A stretch of 64,000 bases of DNA, from the NCBI GenBank assembly GCA_033283265.1, contig JAWMQN010000002.1, positions 310,001 through 374,000 on the forward strand, given 5' to 3'. Shown here piece by piece: positions 34,136 to 42,577 of this stretch. Every line of letters starts with the position of its first letter. The first letter of the stretch is position 1. Made by a program: the position numbers and the translations under genes. Origin of the DNA: Mangrovimicrobium sp033283265. GTDB taxonomy: Bacteria; Pseudomonadota; Gammaproteobacteria; Pseudomonadales; Halieaceae. The notes below the pieces were generated by a model. It saw only the letters and a list, made by a program, of their open reading frames with translations. It did not search any database and had not been told where the DNA came from.

Positions 34136-34705
34136 TCAAATAACCGCCCTCAGGGAAAGCAAACGCAAGGTCGCAGTTGTCTCCTGAACCTCGGGTTCAT
34201 CCTTTTTCCTTCGCTGCCTGGCTGGCCAGACCTCTATGGACTCAACAAGCACCAGCGGTTTGAATTCCGCCAGTTGTGACAGCGCCTGATCAAGGCTGGC
34301 CAGCTCGCCGGACACTGTGAGCCGTACCGTCAGGTAGTCGAAGCGCTCTTCTTCCTTCACCGGCAGCACCTGGCTGTCGGAGACCGCCAGGCCCGCATCG
34401 GTCATAAGCTTGCGCAGGTCGGATTGCATTGAGGCTGCCACGCCAGCGCGATCGGCAGTAGCCGGATACACCAGGCGCTCCCGCTGCTGGCGGGCCTCCC
34501 CGGCGAGTTTGCGCAACTCGTCCTCCACCTCAAGAACCCCCTGCATGCGGGCGAGTCGGGGTTCGATGTTGTCGATACTCGCCACGTACTGGGCGCGCAG
34601 ACCCCACACCCCGCCCAGCAGCTTGAGATATACCAACAGCGGCACGAGCAGGGCGAGCCCGCATATAAATGCGCTGCGACGGTGCGTCTTGACCCAATCA
34701 ATCAT
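34136..34705 (-). CDS. gspM: Type II secretion protein GspM (PilO-like)
   Basis: 189 residues. A short cytoplasmic start, one membrane helix (about 12-32), a coiled coil with many Glu and Arg residues (about 40-80), and a ferredoxin-like C-terminal domain match the GspMb/PilO form of GspM. It pairs with GspL in the inner-membrane platform. The ATG at 34705 overlaps the GspL stop by 4 bases, and its own stop overlaps the next gene in the same way. Confidence 0.85.
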   Translation of the reverse strand: MIDWVKTHRRSAFICGLALLVPLLVYLKLLGGVWGLRAQYVASIDNIEPRLARMQGVLEVEDELRKLAGEARQQRERLVYPATADRAGVAASMQSDLRKLMTDAGLAVSDSQVLPVKEEERFDYLTVRLTVSGELASLDQALSQLAEFKPLVLVESIEVWPARQRRKKDEPEVQETTATLRLLSLRAVI

Positions 34706-35715
34706 TGGGAAGCCTCCGCGCGCTGTACCTTGAGGTGAAACTGCTCGCGATTGGTGTTGGGCAATTTGCGGATCGGGCTGCCCGCCGTCACACCGGCAAA
34801 AGCGGCTTGCTTGGTCAGCAATTCCATTACCTGAGCAGCATTTTCCGCCTTGCCCCTGATATCTATTTCACGGCCCTCTATGGCGAGACGTTCGACATAC
34901 ACGGTGTCGTCCAGCAAAGCTGTCAACAGCGCAAGATCCTGGTGGGGGTTGGGATACTGCGCAGCAATCTCACCCACGGCAGTAATGGTCACATTCGAAT
35001 CGCCAAGGATTTCCCGCTGCTGCATCGCTGCTGCCGCCTGCTGGCGGGTGGCGCTCTCCAGGTCGCTCAAACGCTCAAGCTCCCACTTCTTGAAGCCGGC
35101 CCCGACCAACAGCATGGCGAGAACAATAGCTGCCGCGCCCCCAACCAGCGCCGCTACGCGAAGCAACCGCCGCCGGTAGAGCTTCTCACGCCTGGATTCA
35201 CCGAAGCCGCGTACAACCACAGGCCGCTGTGCACCCTCGACCCAGACTTCCTGTGCCTGGGCATCGTGACTGCCGAAGTGCTGACCGACAAAGGCCATCA
35301 CTGCACTGAGGGAAACGATGGCTACCTGAACATGAATGAATTGCTCGTCGCGGGAAGTTACCTGCCAGCCAACACCGGTATCATTCGCCGCGAAAGGGCT
35401 GCTCGAAGCGGCTTCAAGCGACACTGCGGAATCCAGTTCGGACTCCACGGCGAGGGGCATGCGCAAGTGCCGCACCAGGACGAGCTCCTCCGGTAACAGT
35501 ACCGCTTCGCAACTGGCCGGGGCCGGATCGCAGGGCAGTCCGGCGTGAAAATAACGCTCGCCCTCACCATCGCGCAACCGTACCACCTCGTCCAGTTGCG
35601 CCCGCAGCGGCGAGTCGTAGGACAGCACGAGTTCGCGGAAGGCAGCGCTGAAGTGCCTACCGATGTTGCGGGTATCGTACCCGAATAGTTCCCAGTTCTG
35701 CCCCGACTCAAGCAT
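34702..35715 (-). CDS. gspL: Type II secretion protein GspL (PilN-like C-terminus)
   Basis: 337 residues. The N-terminal 165 residues are a cytoplasmic actin-like domain that contacts GspE; one membrane helix at about 185-205 (A-A-L-V-G-G-A-A-A-I) is followed by a coiled segment and a C-terminal ferredoxin-like domain as in PilN. It recruits the ATPase to the membrane and partners GspM. The actin-like part is on the short side compared with about 230 residues in enteric GspL, a trait shared with other xps-like systems. Confidence 0.85.
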   Translation of the reverse strand: MLESGQNWELFGYDTRNIGRHFSAAFRELVLSYDSPLRAQLDEVVRLRDGEGERYFHAGLPCDPAPASCEAVLLPEELVLVRHLRMPLAVESELDSAVSLEAASSSPFAANDTGVGWQVTSRDEQFIHVQVAIVSLSAVMAFVGQHFGSHDAQAQEVWVEGAQRPVVVRGFGESRREKLYRRRLLRVAALVGGAAAIVLAMLLVGAGFKKWELERLSDLESATRQQAAAAMQQREILGDSNVTITAVGEIAAQYPNPHQDLALLTALLDDTVYVERLAIEGREIDIRGKAENAAQVMELLTKQAAFAGVTAGSPIRKLPNTNREQFHLKVQRAEASQ

Positions 35716-35727
35716 CCAGTGCCACCA

Positions 35728-36579
35728 CTAATTGATCGACTCTTCTTGTTGTAAACCGCTTACCACCCTGGGCGCCTCGGTGCGTGCCACGACCCATGGC
35801 AGGTAGGAATCCCTGCCGCTGCCGGGCCTCAACCAGCGGCGCCGCAGCCAGGTCCGCCCGGCGTATTCAACCAGGGCATCGGCACGGTAGAGTGACTGAC
35901 TGCCCCCGTCGTTGATGCGCTTGGAGGAGTCCCCGCCTGACAGTACCTGCCGCCTGCGCTGCGCCTGCTCCGCGAGCTCCGGATTGACGGACTGCAACAT
36001 GGCCAGGAGCTCCTGCGGCGCGGCACTCCAGTCGGCGCTACCGCGCAACCAGTTGCCGGGGACAACATAATCGCGGATGCCATCCAGCAAGGCCCGGGTC
36101 ACCCCCTCTACCCGCAGCAAATCCTCGATAGACTCAAAACCCAGCGGGTCGTCAGCCCCTTTCATCCCGGCCTGCGGGTCGCGCCACTTTACCACATTGT
36201 CGGCGACCACCTGTGCTTCGCTTGCCGGCAATCCTCCGGCCAGACTGAACAGCGCGGCCAACAGGTCCCGGGATGCATAATTCACGTCGATCAGGCCGTC
36301 ACCGGGATAGATTCGCACCTGCACGTCGAGTTCGCCGACTCGCTGCAGCGACTCCGAAATCAGCGGTGCCTCAGCACCGGCCTGGAAACCCGCAGCGCGC
36401 TCCACCATGGCCAGTCTTATCGCACCGTCACCGGCGGCGACGACCTTGGCCTTCGCCAGGTGCAACTGGGTACCCTGGGTCTCTACCCGCGCAACGCTGA
36501 CGATGCCAGCCACCAACAGCGTCATTCCGGCGATGAACCAGACCACCAGAGCGAGCGCGACTCCGCGTTGACCTTGCAT
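35728..36579 (-). CDS. gspK: Type II secretion minor pseudopilin GspK
   Basis: 283 residues. After a six-residue leader (M-Q-G-Q-R-G) comes the hydrophobic pseudopilin helix beginning V-A-L-A-L-V-V-W-F. Unlike the major pseudopilins it lacks Glu at +5, as is usual for GspK. The large globular domain includes the GspK-specific segment around D-V-N-Y-A-S-R-D-L-L. GspK caps the pseudopilus tip with GspI and GspJ. The start overlaps the GspJ stop by one base. Confidence 0.92.
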   Translation of the reverse strand: MQGQRGVALALVVWFIAGMTLLVAGIVSVARVETQGTQLHLAKAKVVAAGDGAIRLAMVERAAGFQAGAEAPLISESLQRVGELDVQVRIYPGDGLIDVNYASRDLLAALFSLAGGLPASEAQVVADNVVKWRDPQAGMKGADDPLGFESIEDLLRVEGVTRALLDGIRDYVVPGNWLRGSADWSAAPQELLAMLQSVNPELAEQAQRRRQVLSGGDSSKRINDGGSQSLYRADALVEYAGRTWLRRRWLRPGSGRDSYLPWVVARTEAPRVVSGLQQEESIN

Positions 36580-37175
36580 CAGCGCTGTACCGACATGATC
36601 AATTCAGGCCAGTAACGACCACCAGCCTTGACCTGCATTCTGACCAGCGCCGGCGCCAGCGAGGTGTCCTGCCACTCGGTCTCCCAACTTCCCTGGAATT
36701 CACCCTTGAGGGCGACCGAATACTCTTCGACTTCGGACACGAGAACCCGTGACGGGGCCTTCTCCCAGTACACATCATCCAGCAGCAGTTGCTCCGGCCC
36801 CATCCAGCGCAGGACCAGGTCCTGCCCTTCGCGCGCGACCCGGACCACGTAGGTCCCGCCAAAGGACTCACCGAAGAGCAGCCGCGCCTTCCACTCGACG
36901 AAGTTGGCAGTTGCACGAAAATAGGTAGATTCCTGTACTCCCCCGCCCAGGGTCAGGCCCCCGACGTTGCTGCCTATCACTGCGGTATCGAGAAGGTCGC
37001 GCAGGAAACCCGTTACCGAGCGCATCTCGTCCACGCGCTCGGTCGCACGCTCCAGCGAGGCCTGGGTATTGCCGAGGGTTCGCAATGCGGTGACGGTGCC
37101 GAGCAGAACCAGGGAGAGAATCGTCAGGGCGACCATCACCTCGACCAGGGTAAAGCCGCGAGCCTTAGCGGGCAT
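36579..37175 (-). CDS. gspJ: Type II secretion minor pseudopilin GspJ
   Basis: 198 residues. A prepilin leader M-P-A-K-A-R-G is followed by F-T-L-V-E-V-M-V-A-L, with the Glu at position +5 and cleavage after Gly by GspO/PilD. The C-terminal globular domain with a W-M-G-P-E-Q segment matches GspJ in length and place. It is part of the pseudopilus tip complex with GspI and GspK. Confidence 0.92.
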   Translation of the reverse strand: MPAKARGFTLVEVMVALTILSLVLLGTVTALRTLGNTQASLERATERVDEMRSVTGFLRDLLDTAVIGSNVGGLTLGGGVQESTYFRATANFVEWKARLLFGESFGGTYVVRVAREGQDLVLRWMGPEQLLLDDVYWEKAPSRVLVSEVEEYSVALKGEFQGSWETEWQDTSLAPALVRMQVKAGGRYWPELIMSVQR

Positions 37176-37569
37176 CGGGTTGCGCCTCGACCACCGAGTT
37201 CAGCACCACCTGCCTGCGCTTGCTGCCGTCAAACCAGGCAACGCTGACCTCGAGGTCGTGCAGCTTGAACTCCCGCAAGCGATTTTTCGGCATAGCGTGG
37301 GGACGGGACTGTACCTGCCACTCGAATCCGCCAGCGGTTTCGCCACCCTCGTTAACGCCGGACGCGGGCAGCAGTTCATACTGGGCGAGCAGCGAACGCG
37401 CCAGTTCAACGCCGTACGCATAGCGCTCGGACGCGCGCACGTTCCGCGTGGCGCCACTGGCCGACTGGTAGAGCGCCCCCAACGCCAGGCCGAGAATCGA
37501 GATTGCCACCAGCATCTCGAGCAGGGAGAAGCCATGTTGCCGGCGCTTGTGCCCGCGGAATTCAGCCAT
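37165..37569 (-). CDS. gspI: Type II secretion minor pseudopilin GspI
   Basis: 134 residues from the ATG at 37569. The 12-residue leader (M-A-E-F-R-G-H-K-R-R-Q-H-G) ends at the Gly cleaved by prepilin peptidase, then F-S-L-L-E-M-L-V-A-I. The small globular domain ends with a strand rich in Val. The gene overlaps GspJ by 11 bases and starts 8 bases inside the end of the GspH gene. Confidence 0.92.
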   Translation of the reverse strand: MAEFRGHKRRQHGFSLLEMLVAISILGLALGALYQSASGATRNVRASERYAYGVELARSLLAQYELLPASGVNEGGETAGGFEWQVQSRPHAMPKNRLREFKLHDLEVSVAWFDGSKRRQVVLNSVVEAQPDAR

Positions 37570-38026
37570 TGTCCAAAGGCACCTGGCTGACACTGCCCAT
37601 CAGCCAATCGACGCTGATGTGCACGCCGCGGCCTCCCGGGGCGGTCACCTCAAGGTCGCCGCCGGTAGCGCCGCCTTCGGGGTAAAAACGGATCACGGCA
37701 CTGCCCTCGCGGGCCAGTTCACTGGCGGCCGTCACCGAAAGGACGAAACCCTCGGGGAGTTGCCGGGTGATATCGTTGAGACGGATGCGGCGCGCCTGCG
37801 GATCGATCTCCACATCCTGCGGTGCACCCTTGTCCAGGGCCTCGCGGCGTGCAGTAGAGAGAACCGTCACCACGTCCCGCACTGCCTCCCGGTACTGCAT
37901 TGACTGATACATGCGCTGGGCACCGGGAACCGATACCGCGAGCAACAGTCCCACTACAGCGATGGCCACCATGATTTCGACCAGCGTGAATCCACTACTG
38001 CGTGCACGGCGGCAGGCGGACCCCAC
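37562..38026 (-). CDS. gspH: Type II secretion minor pseudopilin GspH
   Basis: 154 residues from a GTG at 38026, which gives the usual leader of about 12 residues (G-S-A-C-R-R-A-R-S-S-G) before F-T-L-V-E-I-M-V-A-I. An ATG at 38098 inside the end of gspG is the alternative and would give an unusually long leader of 36 residues. The domain after the helix contains T-V-L-S-T-A-R-R-E-A-L and a glycine-rich end typical of GspH/FimT. It links the tip to the major pseudopilin GspG. Confidence 0.85.
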   Translation of the reverse strand: MGSACRRARSSGFTLVEIMVAIAVVGLLLAVSVPGAQRMYQSMQYREAVRDVVTVLSTARREALDKGAPQDVEIDPQARRIRLNDITRQLPEGFVLSVTAASELAREGSAVIRFYPEGGATGGDLEVTAPGGRGVHISVDWLMGSVSQVPLDNG

Positions 38027-38075
38027 GCGGTCGGGAGCCTGTCCAGGCAGATCAGTACAACCGCGACCGATACGA

Positions 38076-38519
38076 TCAGCGCTCCCAGTTACCCACATCC
38101 TGGTCTTCGCCGTCGCCGCCGGGGGCACCGTTCTGGCCGTAGGTGAAAATATCGATCTCACCGTGCTCTCCCGGGTACTTGTATTGGTAGTCGCGACCCC
38201 AGGGATCCTGGGGCACACCCGACTTGAGGTAGGGGCCGTTCCAGCCACTGGCGTCCGCAGGCTTTTCCACCAGCGACTGCAGGCCCTGTGCCGTTGAGGG
38301 GAAGCGCCCTACATCCAGCTTGAACATTTCCAGAGCCTGTTCGAGGTCGCTAATCTGGATGCCCGCGGTCTTGGTCTTGGCGCCACCGAGTTGATTGAGT
38401 ACCTGGGGCCCCACCAGGCCGGCCAGCAAACCGAGGATCGCAAGCACGACGAGCAGTTCCATCAGGGTGAAGCCCCCACTGCGGGAAACTGCATATGCGG
38501 GTTTGCGTTTAAATGTCAT
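38076..38519 (-). CDS. gspG: Type II secretion major pseudopilin GspG
   Basis: 147 residues. The ATG at 38519 has an AAGGA site and gives a 15-residue leader ending S-G-G, then F-T-L-M-E-L-L-V-V-L with Glu at +5. The C-terminal G-x-D-P-W-G-R-D-Y and G-A-P-G-G-D-G-E-D segments are the GspG calcium-site signature. It builds the shaft of the pseudopilus and is the most conserved of the five pseudopilins here. An in-frame start 69 bases upstream would add 23 residues and is less likely. Confidence 0.95.
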   Translation of the reverse strand: MTFKRKPAYAVSRSGGFTLMELLVVLAILGLLAGLVGPQVLNQLGGAKTKTAGIQISDLEQALEMFKLDVGRFPSTAQGLQSLVEKPADASGWNGPYLKSGVPQDPWGRDYQYKYPGEHGEIDIFTYGQNGAPGGDGEDQDVGNWER

Positions 38520-38584
38520 TATCCGTTTCCTTGTTTGGGCGCTGCTTGTGTTCAGCGGCGCTCTCCTGTTCAGCGAAATGTTGA

Positions 38585-39790
38585 TCACATCGCCAGTGTA
38601 TTGACCGACAGTATCCCGGTAAGTATCGCGATAATGATGAGCGCGATAACAAAGCCCAGGGTCAGGATCAGAATGGGTTCGAGCATGGCCAGACCGCGTT
38701 TGATACCTGACTGCACATGCTGGTCGAACACGTTGGCCAACTCCAGCAGCATCTTGTCCAGGCTGCCGGACTCCTCACCAACGCGAACCATCTGCACCAC
38801 CATCGGTGTGAACATCCCGGTTTCATCGAGTGCCGATGACATCCGCTTCCCCGACTTTACCGCCGGCGGCAACACCTGTAGCGACTGCCGCAGAACCTTG
38901 TTGTCCACGGTATCAATGGCGATCGAAATGGCCTTCAACAGTGACACGCCATTGCCCAGCAGAGTTCCCGTAGTACGGGCAAATTTCGCCACCTCGAACT
39001 CGAACACGATCGACCCGGCGAGCGGCAGCTTGAGCATTTGCCGGTCCAGGGTCAAGCGCCCCTGCTGGGTCGCGGCCCAGTTGCGGAAGAAGAAACCACC
39101 GCCAACCAGTAACAGCATGAGTAGCCACCACCAGGCCTTGATGAACTCGGAGAGGTCCAGCACCAGCCTGGTGAGGCCGGGCAGCGCATCGCCCATGTCA
39201 TCGAACAGACTTTCGAATTGCGGCACTACAAAGCCCAGCATCAGGGCGATGGAAAGCGAAGCCACGACAGCGAGGATGGTCGGATAGATCAGCGCGGAGA
39301 TAACGCTGTCGCGGTTGGCGCGGGCGTTTTCCAGGTAGTCGACCAGGCGATCGAGCACCGCGGAGAGCTGCCCGCTGGCCTCACCTGAACGCACCATGCT
39401 GATATAGAACCCGCCGAAGACCTTCTCGTGCTGCGCCAGCGCATCCGAGAGCGGTTTACCTCCCTTGACCGCAGCGAGAAGCTCCTGCAGCAGATTCTGC
39501 ATGGGCGCCTCTACGGCCATCTCGATCAGCACCTTGAGCGCCCGGTCGAGCGGCAAGCCAGCGCGCAACAGCACAGCCAGCTCGGATGTCATCGAAAGGA
39601 CTTCCTGCCGGCCGGGCGCCTTGCCCGATTTGCCGGGCCTGCCGGCTGCGGAGAGGCCCTCTTCCAGTTTGAGCAGGGTCAGGCCCTGGGAGCGCAACTG
39701 GCGCGAAGCGAGTTCCTGGCCCTCTGCTTCTATAACGCCCTCTACGGGCTTGCCATCACGGCGAACTGCGCGATAACTGTAGGCGGCCAT
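38585..39790 (-). CDS. gspF: Type II secretion inner-membrane platform protein GspF
   Basis: 401 residues. Two homologous four-helix cytoplasmic domains are separated by membrane segments (about 170-190 and 220-240), and a last helix lies at the C-terminus (I-A-L-I-I-I-A-I-L-T-G-I-L). Family motifs include F-T-S/T-E-L-A-like M-T-S-E-L-A-V-L-L-R-A-G near 67-78 and G-E-x-S-G-x-L in both repeats. It couples GspE rotation to pseudopilus growth. It lies 4 bases after the GspE stop. Confidence 0.95.
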   Translation of the reverse strand: MAAYSYRAVRRDGKPVEGVIEAEGQELASRQLRSQGLTLLKLEEGLSAAGRPGKSGKAPGRQEVLSMTSELAVLLRAGLPLDRALKVLIEMAVEAPMQNLLQELLAAVKGGKPLSDALAQHEKVFGGFYISMVRSGEASGQLSAVLDRLVDYLENARANRDSVISALIYPTILAVVASLSIALMLGFVVPQFESLFDDMGDALPGLTRLVLDLSEFIKAWWWLLMLLLVGGGFFFRNWAATQQGRLTLDRQMLKLPLAGSIVFEFEVAKFARTTGTLLGNGVSLLKAISIAIDTVDNKVLRQSLQVLPPAVKSGKRMSSALDETGMFTPMVVQMVRVGEESGSLDKMLLELANVFDQHVQSGIKRGLAMLEPILILTLGFVIALIIIAILTGILSVNTLAM

Positions 39791-39793
39791 GGA

Positions 39794-41536
39794 TCAGGCA
39801 CTGGCCTCGTGATCGAAGGCCAGCTCGGCCCCGACCGGCGGGGAAGCTTCCTCCTCGCTCTGGTCCTGGGTCACTCGCAGCACTTCTTCCAGAGAGGTCT
39901 GGCCGGCTGCCACCTTGCGCAGGCCGTCCTCGTAGAGCGTATACATCCCCTGCCGACGCGCGGCGCTGTGCAAGGCGCCGGCGTCGGCGCCGCCCATCAC
40001 GATGCGCTGCATGGTCTCGTCGAGAGCAAACAGCTCGTGGATGGAGGTCCGGCCACGGTAACCGGTGTGCATGCAGTGTTCGCAACCCTCGGCGCGGTAG
40101 ACCGTGTTCTGGCCCTGGGGCATGAAGGGTGCGATACCACTGCGTTGCCGGGTCTCCGGGCTGAGCTCGACCGGCTGCTTGCAGTCCGCGCAGAGCGTGC
40201 GCACCAGGCGCTGGGCGAGGACCCCATTGACCGAGGAGGTGATCAGGTAGCGTTCGATGCCCATATCCTCGAGCCGGGTGATGGCGCCGGCCGCGGTATT
40301 GGTGTGCAGTGTGGAGAGCACCAGGTGGCCCGTCAGCGCCGACTGCACGCCAATCTGGGCGGTTTCCGTGTCGCGCATCTCGCCGATCATGATGATGTCC
40401 GGGTCCTGGCGCAGGATGGAGCGCAGGGCGCGGGCGAAAGTCAGGTCGATCTGTGCCTGCACCTGGATCTGGTTGACGCCCTGCAGCTGGTATTCCACCG
40501 GGTCTTCCACAGTGATGATTTTCAGCCGGTCGGAATCCAGCGAGGCAAGCGATGCGTAGAGTGTCGTCGTCTTGCCCGAGCCGGTGGGTCCGGTCACCAG
40601 CAGCACCCCGTGGGGCCGCGCCAGCAGTTCCTGGTACTTGCGCAGGGTATCCTCGCTGAAGCCCATGTCCGGCAGGCTGAGGCGAATGCTCTCCCGGTCC
40701 AGTACCCGCATGACGACGCTTTCGCCGTGCACGGTGGGAATCGTCGATACCCGCAGGTCGAGTTCGTGGCCCTTGACCCGGGTCATGATGCGTCCGTCCT
40801 GGGGCAGGCGCGACTCGGCGATGTTCATGTGCGAGAGCAGCTTGATCCGCGAGGCGATAGCCGCCCGCAGGCTGGCGGGCGGCGAATCGGGGTATTCCTG
40901 CAACACGCCGTCCACCCGGTAGCGCAGATGCAAGCCGTCTTCGAAGGGCTCGATATGGATATCCGAGGCACCCATATCCAGCGCCCGGTGAATGATCTGG
41001 TTGACCAGGCGGATGACCGGCGCCTCACTGGCGAGATCGCGCAGGTGCTCGATGAATTCATCGTCGGACTGGCCGGCAAACTGGTCGTTGAGTTCGTCTT
41101 CCCCCTCACCGGCATCCGTACCCGCATACACCTGCAGGGCCCGGTTGATATCGCTCTCCAGGCCGAGCACGACGCTAACCGGCCTGTCGAGAGCCAGGCG
41201 CAGGGCCTTGCCGAGGAAGGGGTCCTGGGGGACGGTCGCGGCGAAGGTCAGTCCGTCATCCGCGGCGCGCACCGGGACCAGCGCATTGCTGAACAGGAAA
41301 TCGAGGGACAGGCCGTCGAGTGCAATCGGCTCCTCGGGATAATCGGAAGAGGTGTAAAGAGGGATTGCCAGTTGCTCGCTGAGCACCTGGGCAAAGTCGA
41401 GCTCGGATACCAGCCCCAGTTTCACCAGGACCTGCCCGAACATGTCGCCCATCTCGCTTTGCGCAAGCAGCGTGCGCTCGAGATCGCGTTCCGAGATTTT
41501 GCCCCGCTCTACCAGCAGCTCGCCGATTTTCTTCAT
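39794..41536 (-). CDS. gspE: Type II secretion ATPase GspE
   Basis: 580 residues. An N-terminal helical domain that binds GspL, then a PilB-like region, Walker A G-P-T-G-S-G-K-T-T (316-324), the Asp box around I-T-V-E-D-P-V-E-Y, Walker B I-M-I-G-E-M-R-D, the His box T-L-H-T-N-T, and a zinc-binding C-x2-C pair (C-A-D-C and C-E-H-C) are all present. It powers pseudopilus assembly. It is the first gene of the secretion operon; the 99 bp before it, next to the metallo-hydrolase gene, must carry the promoter, which I could not identify. Confidence 0.96.
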   Translation of the reverse strand: MKKIGELLVERGKISERDLERTLLAQSEMGDMFGQVLVKLGLVSELDFAQVLSEQLAIPLYTSSDYPEEPIALDGLSLDFLFSNALVPVRAADDGLTFAATVPQDPFLGKALRLALDRPVSVVLGLESDINRALQVYAGTDAGEGEDELNDQFAGQSDDEFIEHLRDLASEAPVIRLVNQIIHRALDMGASDIHIEPFEDGLHLRYRVDGVLQEYPDSPPASLRAAIASRIKLLSHMNIAESRLPQDGRIMTRVKGHELDLRVSTIPTVHGESVVMRVLDRESIRLSLPDMGFSEDTLRKYQELLARPHGVLLVTGPTGSGKTTTLYASLASLDSDRLKIITVEDPVEYQLQGVNQIQVQAQIDLTFARALRSILRQDPDIIMIGEMRDTETAQIGVQSALTGHLVLSTLHTNTAAGAITRLEDMGIERYLITSSVNGVLAQRLVRTLCADCKQPVELSPETRQRSGIAPFMPQGQNTVYRAEGCEHCMHTGYRGRTSIHELFALDETMQRIVMGGADAGALHSAARRQGMYTLYEDGLRKVAAGQTSLEEVLRVTQDQSEEEASPPVGAELAFDHEASA

Positions 41537-41635
41537 GCCCGACCCGAACGCTTAGGATAATCCCGGGCGCGACTGAAGCCCCGCGCGCCCGAACCGGCGC
41601 CATTGTAGCAGGGTTGAGGGCCGATTGTGCCCCCG

Positions 41636-42505
41636 CTATTCCCTCGTCACGACTTCCCAGTAGCTCTCGGTCGCGCACAAAGTTACCTGTCCCTCGCGCT
41701 CGAGCTTGATCAGGTGCGCAGTCAGGGACAGCCGGGCAACCTGGTGCAGGGCGCTGTCGACATCGTCGTAGACGACCTTGACCAGGTTGCCGATATCACA
41801 GCCCCCGGTGCTGCGCAGGCCCGCCAGCACCTTGGCTTCCCGCCGCAGGCGGTGAGCCACCAGCCCGGCGATCTCCTCGCGCGCCGCGTGAATGAGTTCG
41901 CCGTGACCCGGCGCGATCACCTGCAGCGGAAATTCCAGCAGCCGTTGCAGGGAATGGATATAGGCCTGCATGTCGCCACTGGGCGGAATGATCACCACCG
42001 TCGAGCCGTTCATCACGTGATCACCGGCGAAGAGCATGCCCTCCTCTTCCAGCAGGAAACAGTAATGGTTGCTGACATGGCCCGGGGTGTGGATGGCGCG
42101 CAGGGCGAATTCGGCTGACTGAATCAGGGTGTTGTCGCTGAGCAGCCGGGTCGGCCTGAAGCTTTCGTCCTGGGAGATGCTGTCCCCCGGCAGGGCCCCG
42201 AGCACGGCTGCACCGGTAGCCTCCGCCAGCGGCAGTGCCGCCGGGGAGTGGTCCCGGTGGGTATGGGTACAGATGATCCAGCTGAGCCGGCCTGCTGCAG
42301 CCTCGAGAATGGCATCGATATGGGAGGGAATGGCCGGTCCGGGGTCGATGACAGCCACCTGCTCCTCGCCCAGCAGGTAGGTATTGGTGCCCGCGCCGGT
42401 CATCACCCCCGGGTTGGGGGCGACGATACGCCGTACCCGGGGACTGAGGCGGTATGGGACTCCATGCTCGAGCACGGTCAGGGACACCTCAACATCACGG
42501 CACAC
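41636..42505 (-). CDS. Metallo-beta-lactamase-fold hydrolase (LACTB2/glyoxalase II-like)
   Basis: 289 residues. Metal ligands are seen in T-H-T-H-R-D-H (His81, His83, Asp85, His86), with a third His in I-H-T-P-G-H-V-S, the bridging Asp in F-A-G-D-H-V, and a last His in A-P-G-H-G-E. The C-terminal half, a winged helix-like region rich in Leu and Arg, resembles LACTB2-type proteins, which include endoribonucleases and hydrolases of unknown substrate. The GTG at 42505 has a GGAAGG site 5 bases before it. It follows FabV by 72 bp and is not part of the secretion operon by function. Confidence 0.85.
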   Translation of the reverse strand: MCRDVEVSLTVLEHGVPYRLSPRVRRIVAPNPGVMTGAGTNTYLLGEEQVAVIDPGPAIPSHIDAILEAAAGRLSWIICTHTHRDHSPAALPLAEATGAAVLGALPGDSISQDESFRPTRLLSDNTLIQSAEFALRAIHTPGHVSNHYCFLLEEEGMLFAGDHVMNGSTVVIIPPSGDMQAYIHSLQRLLEFPLQVIAPGHGELIHAAREEIAGLVAHRLRREAKVLAGLRSTGGCDIGNLVKVVYDDVDSALHQVARLSLTAHLIKLEREGQVTLCATESYWEVVTRE

Positions 42506-42577
42506 ACCCCCCTTCCGGTGGCTACGATGACTGCCGACCGGAGCTCAGGACAGGCTGGCGAGCTTACCGGGAGCACC

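Noticed and set aside
39428..41560. A 710-codon open frame antisense to gspF and gspE
   Set aside because: Shadow of two clearly real secretion genes; rich in His, Gln and Arg and without domains.
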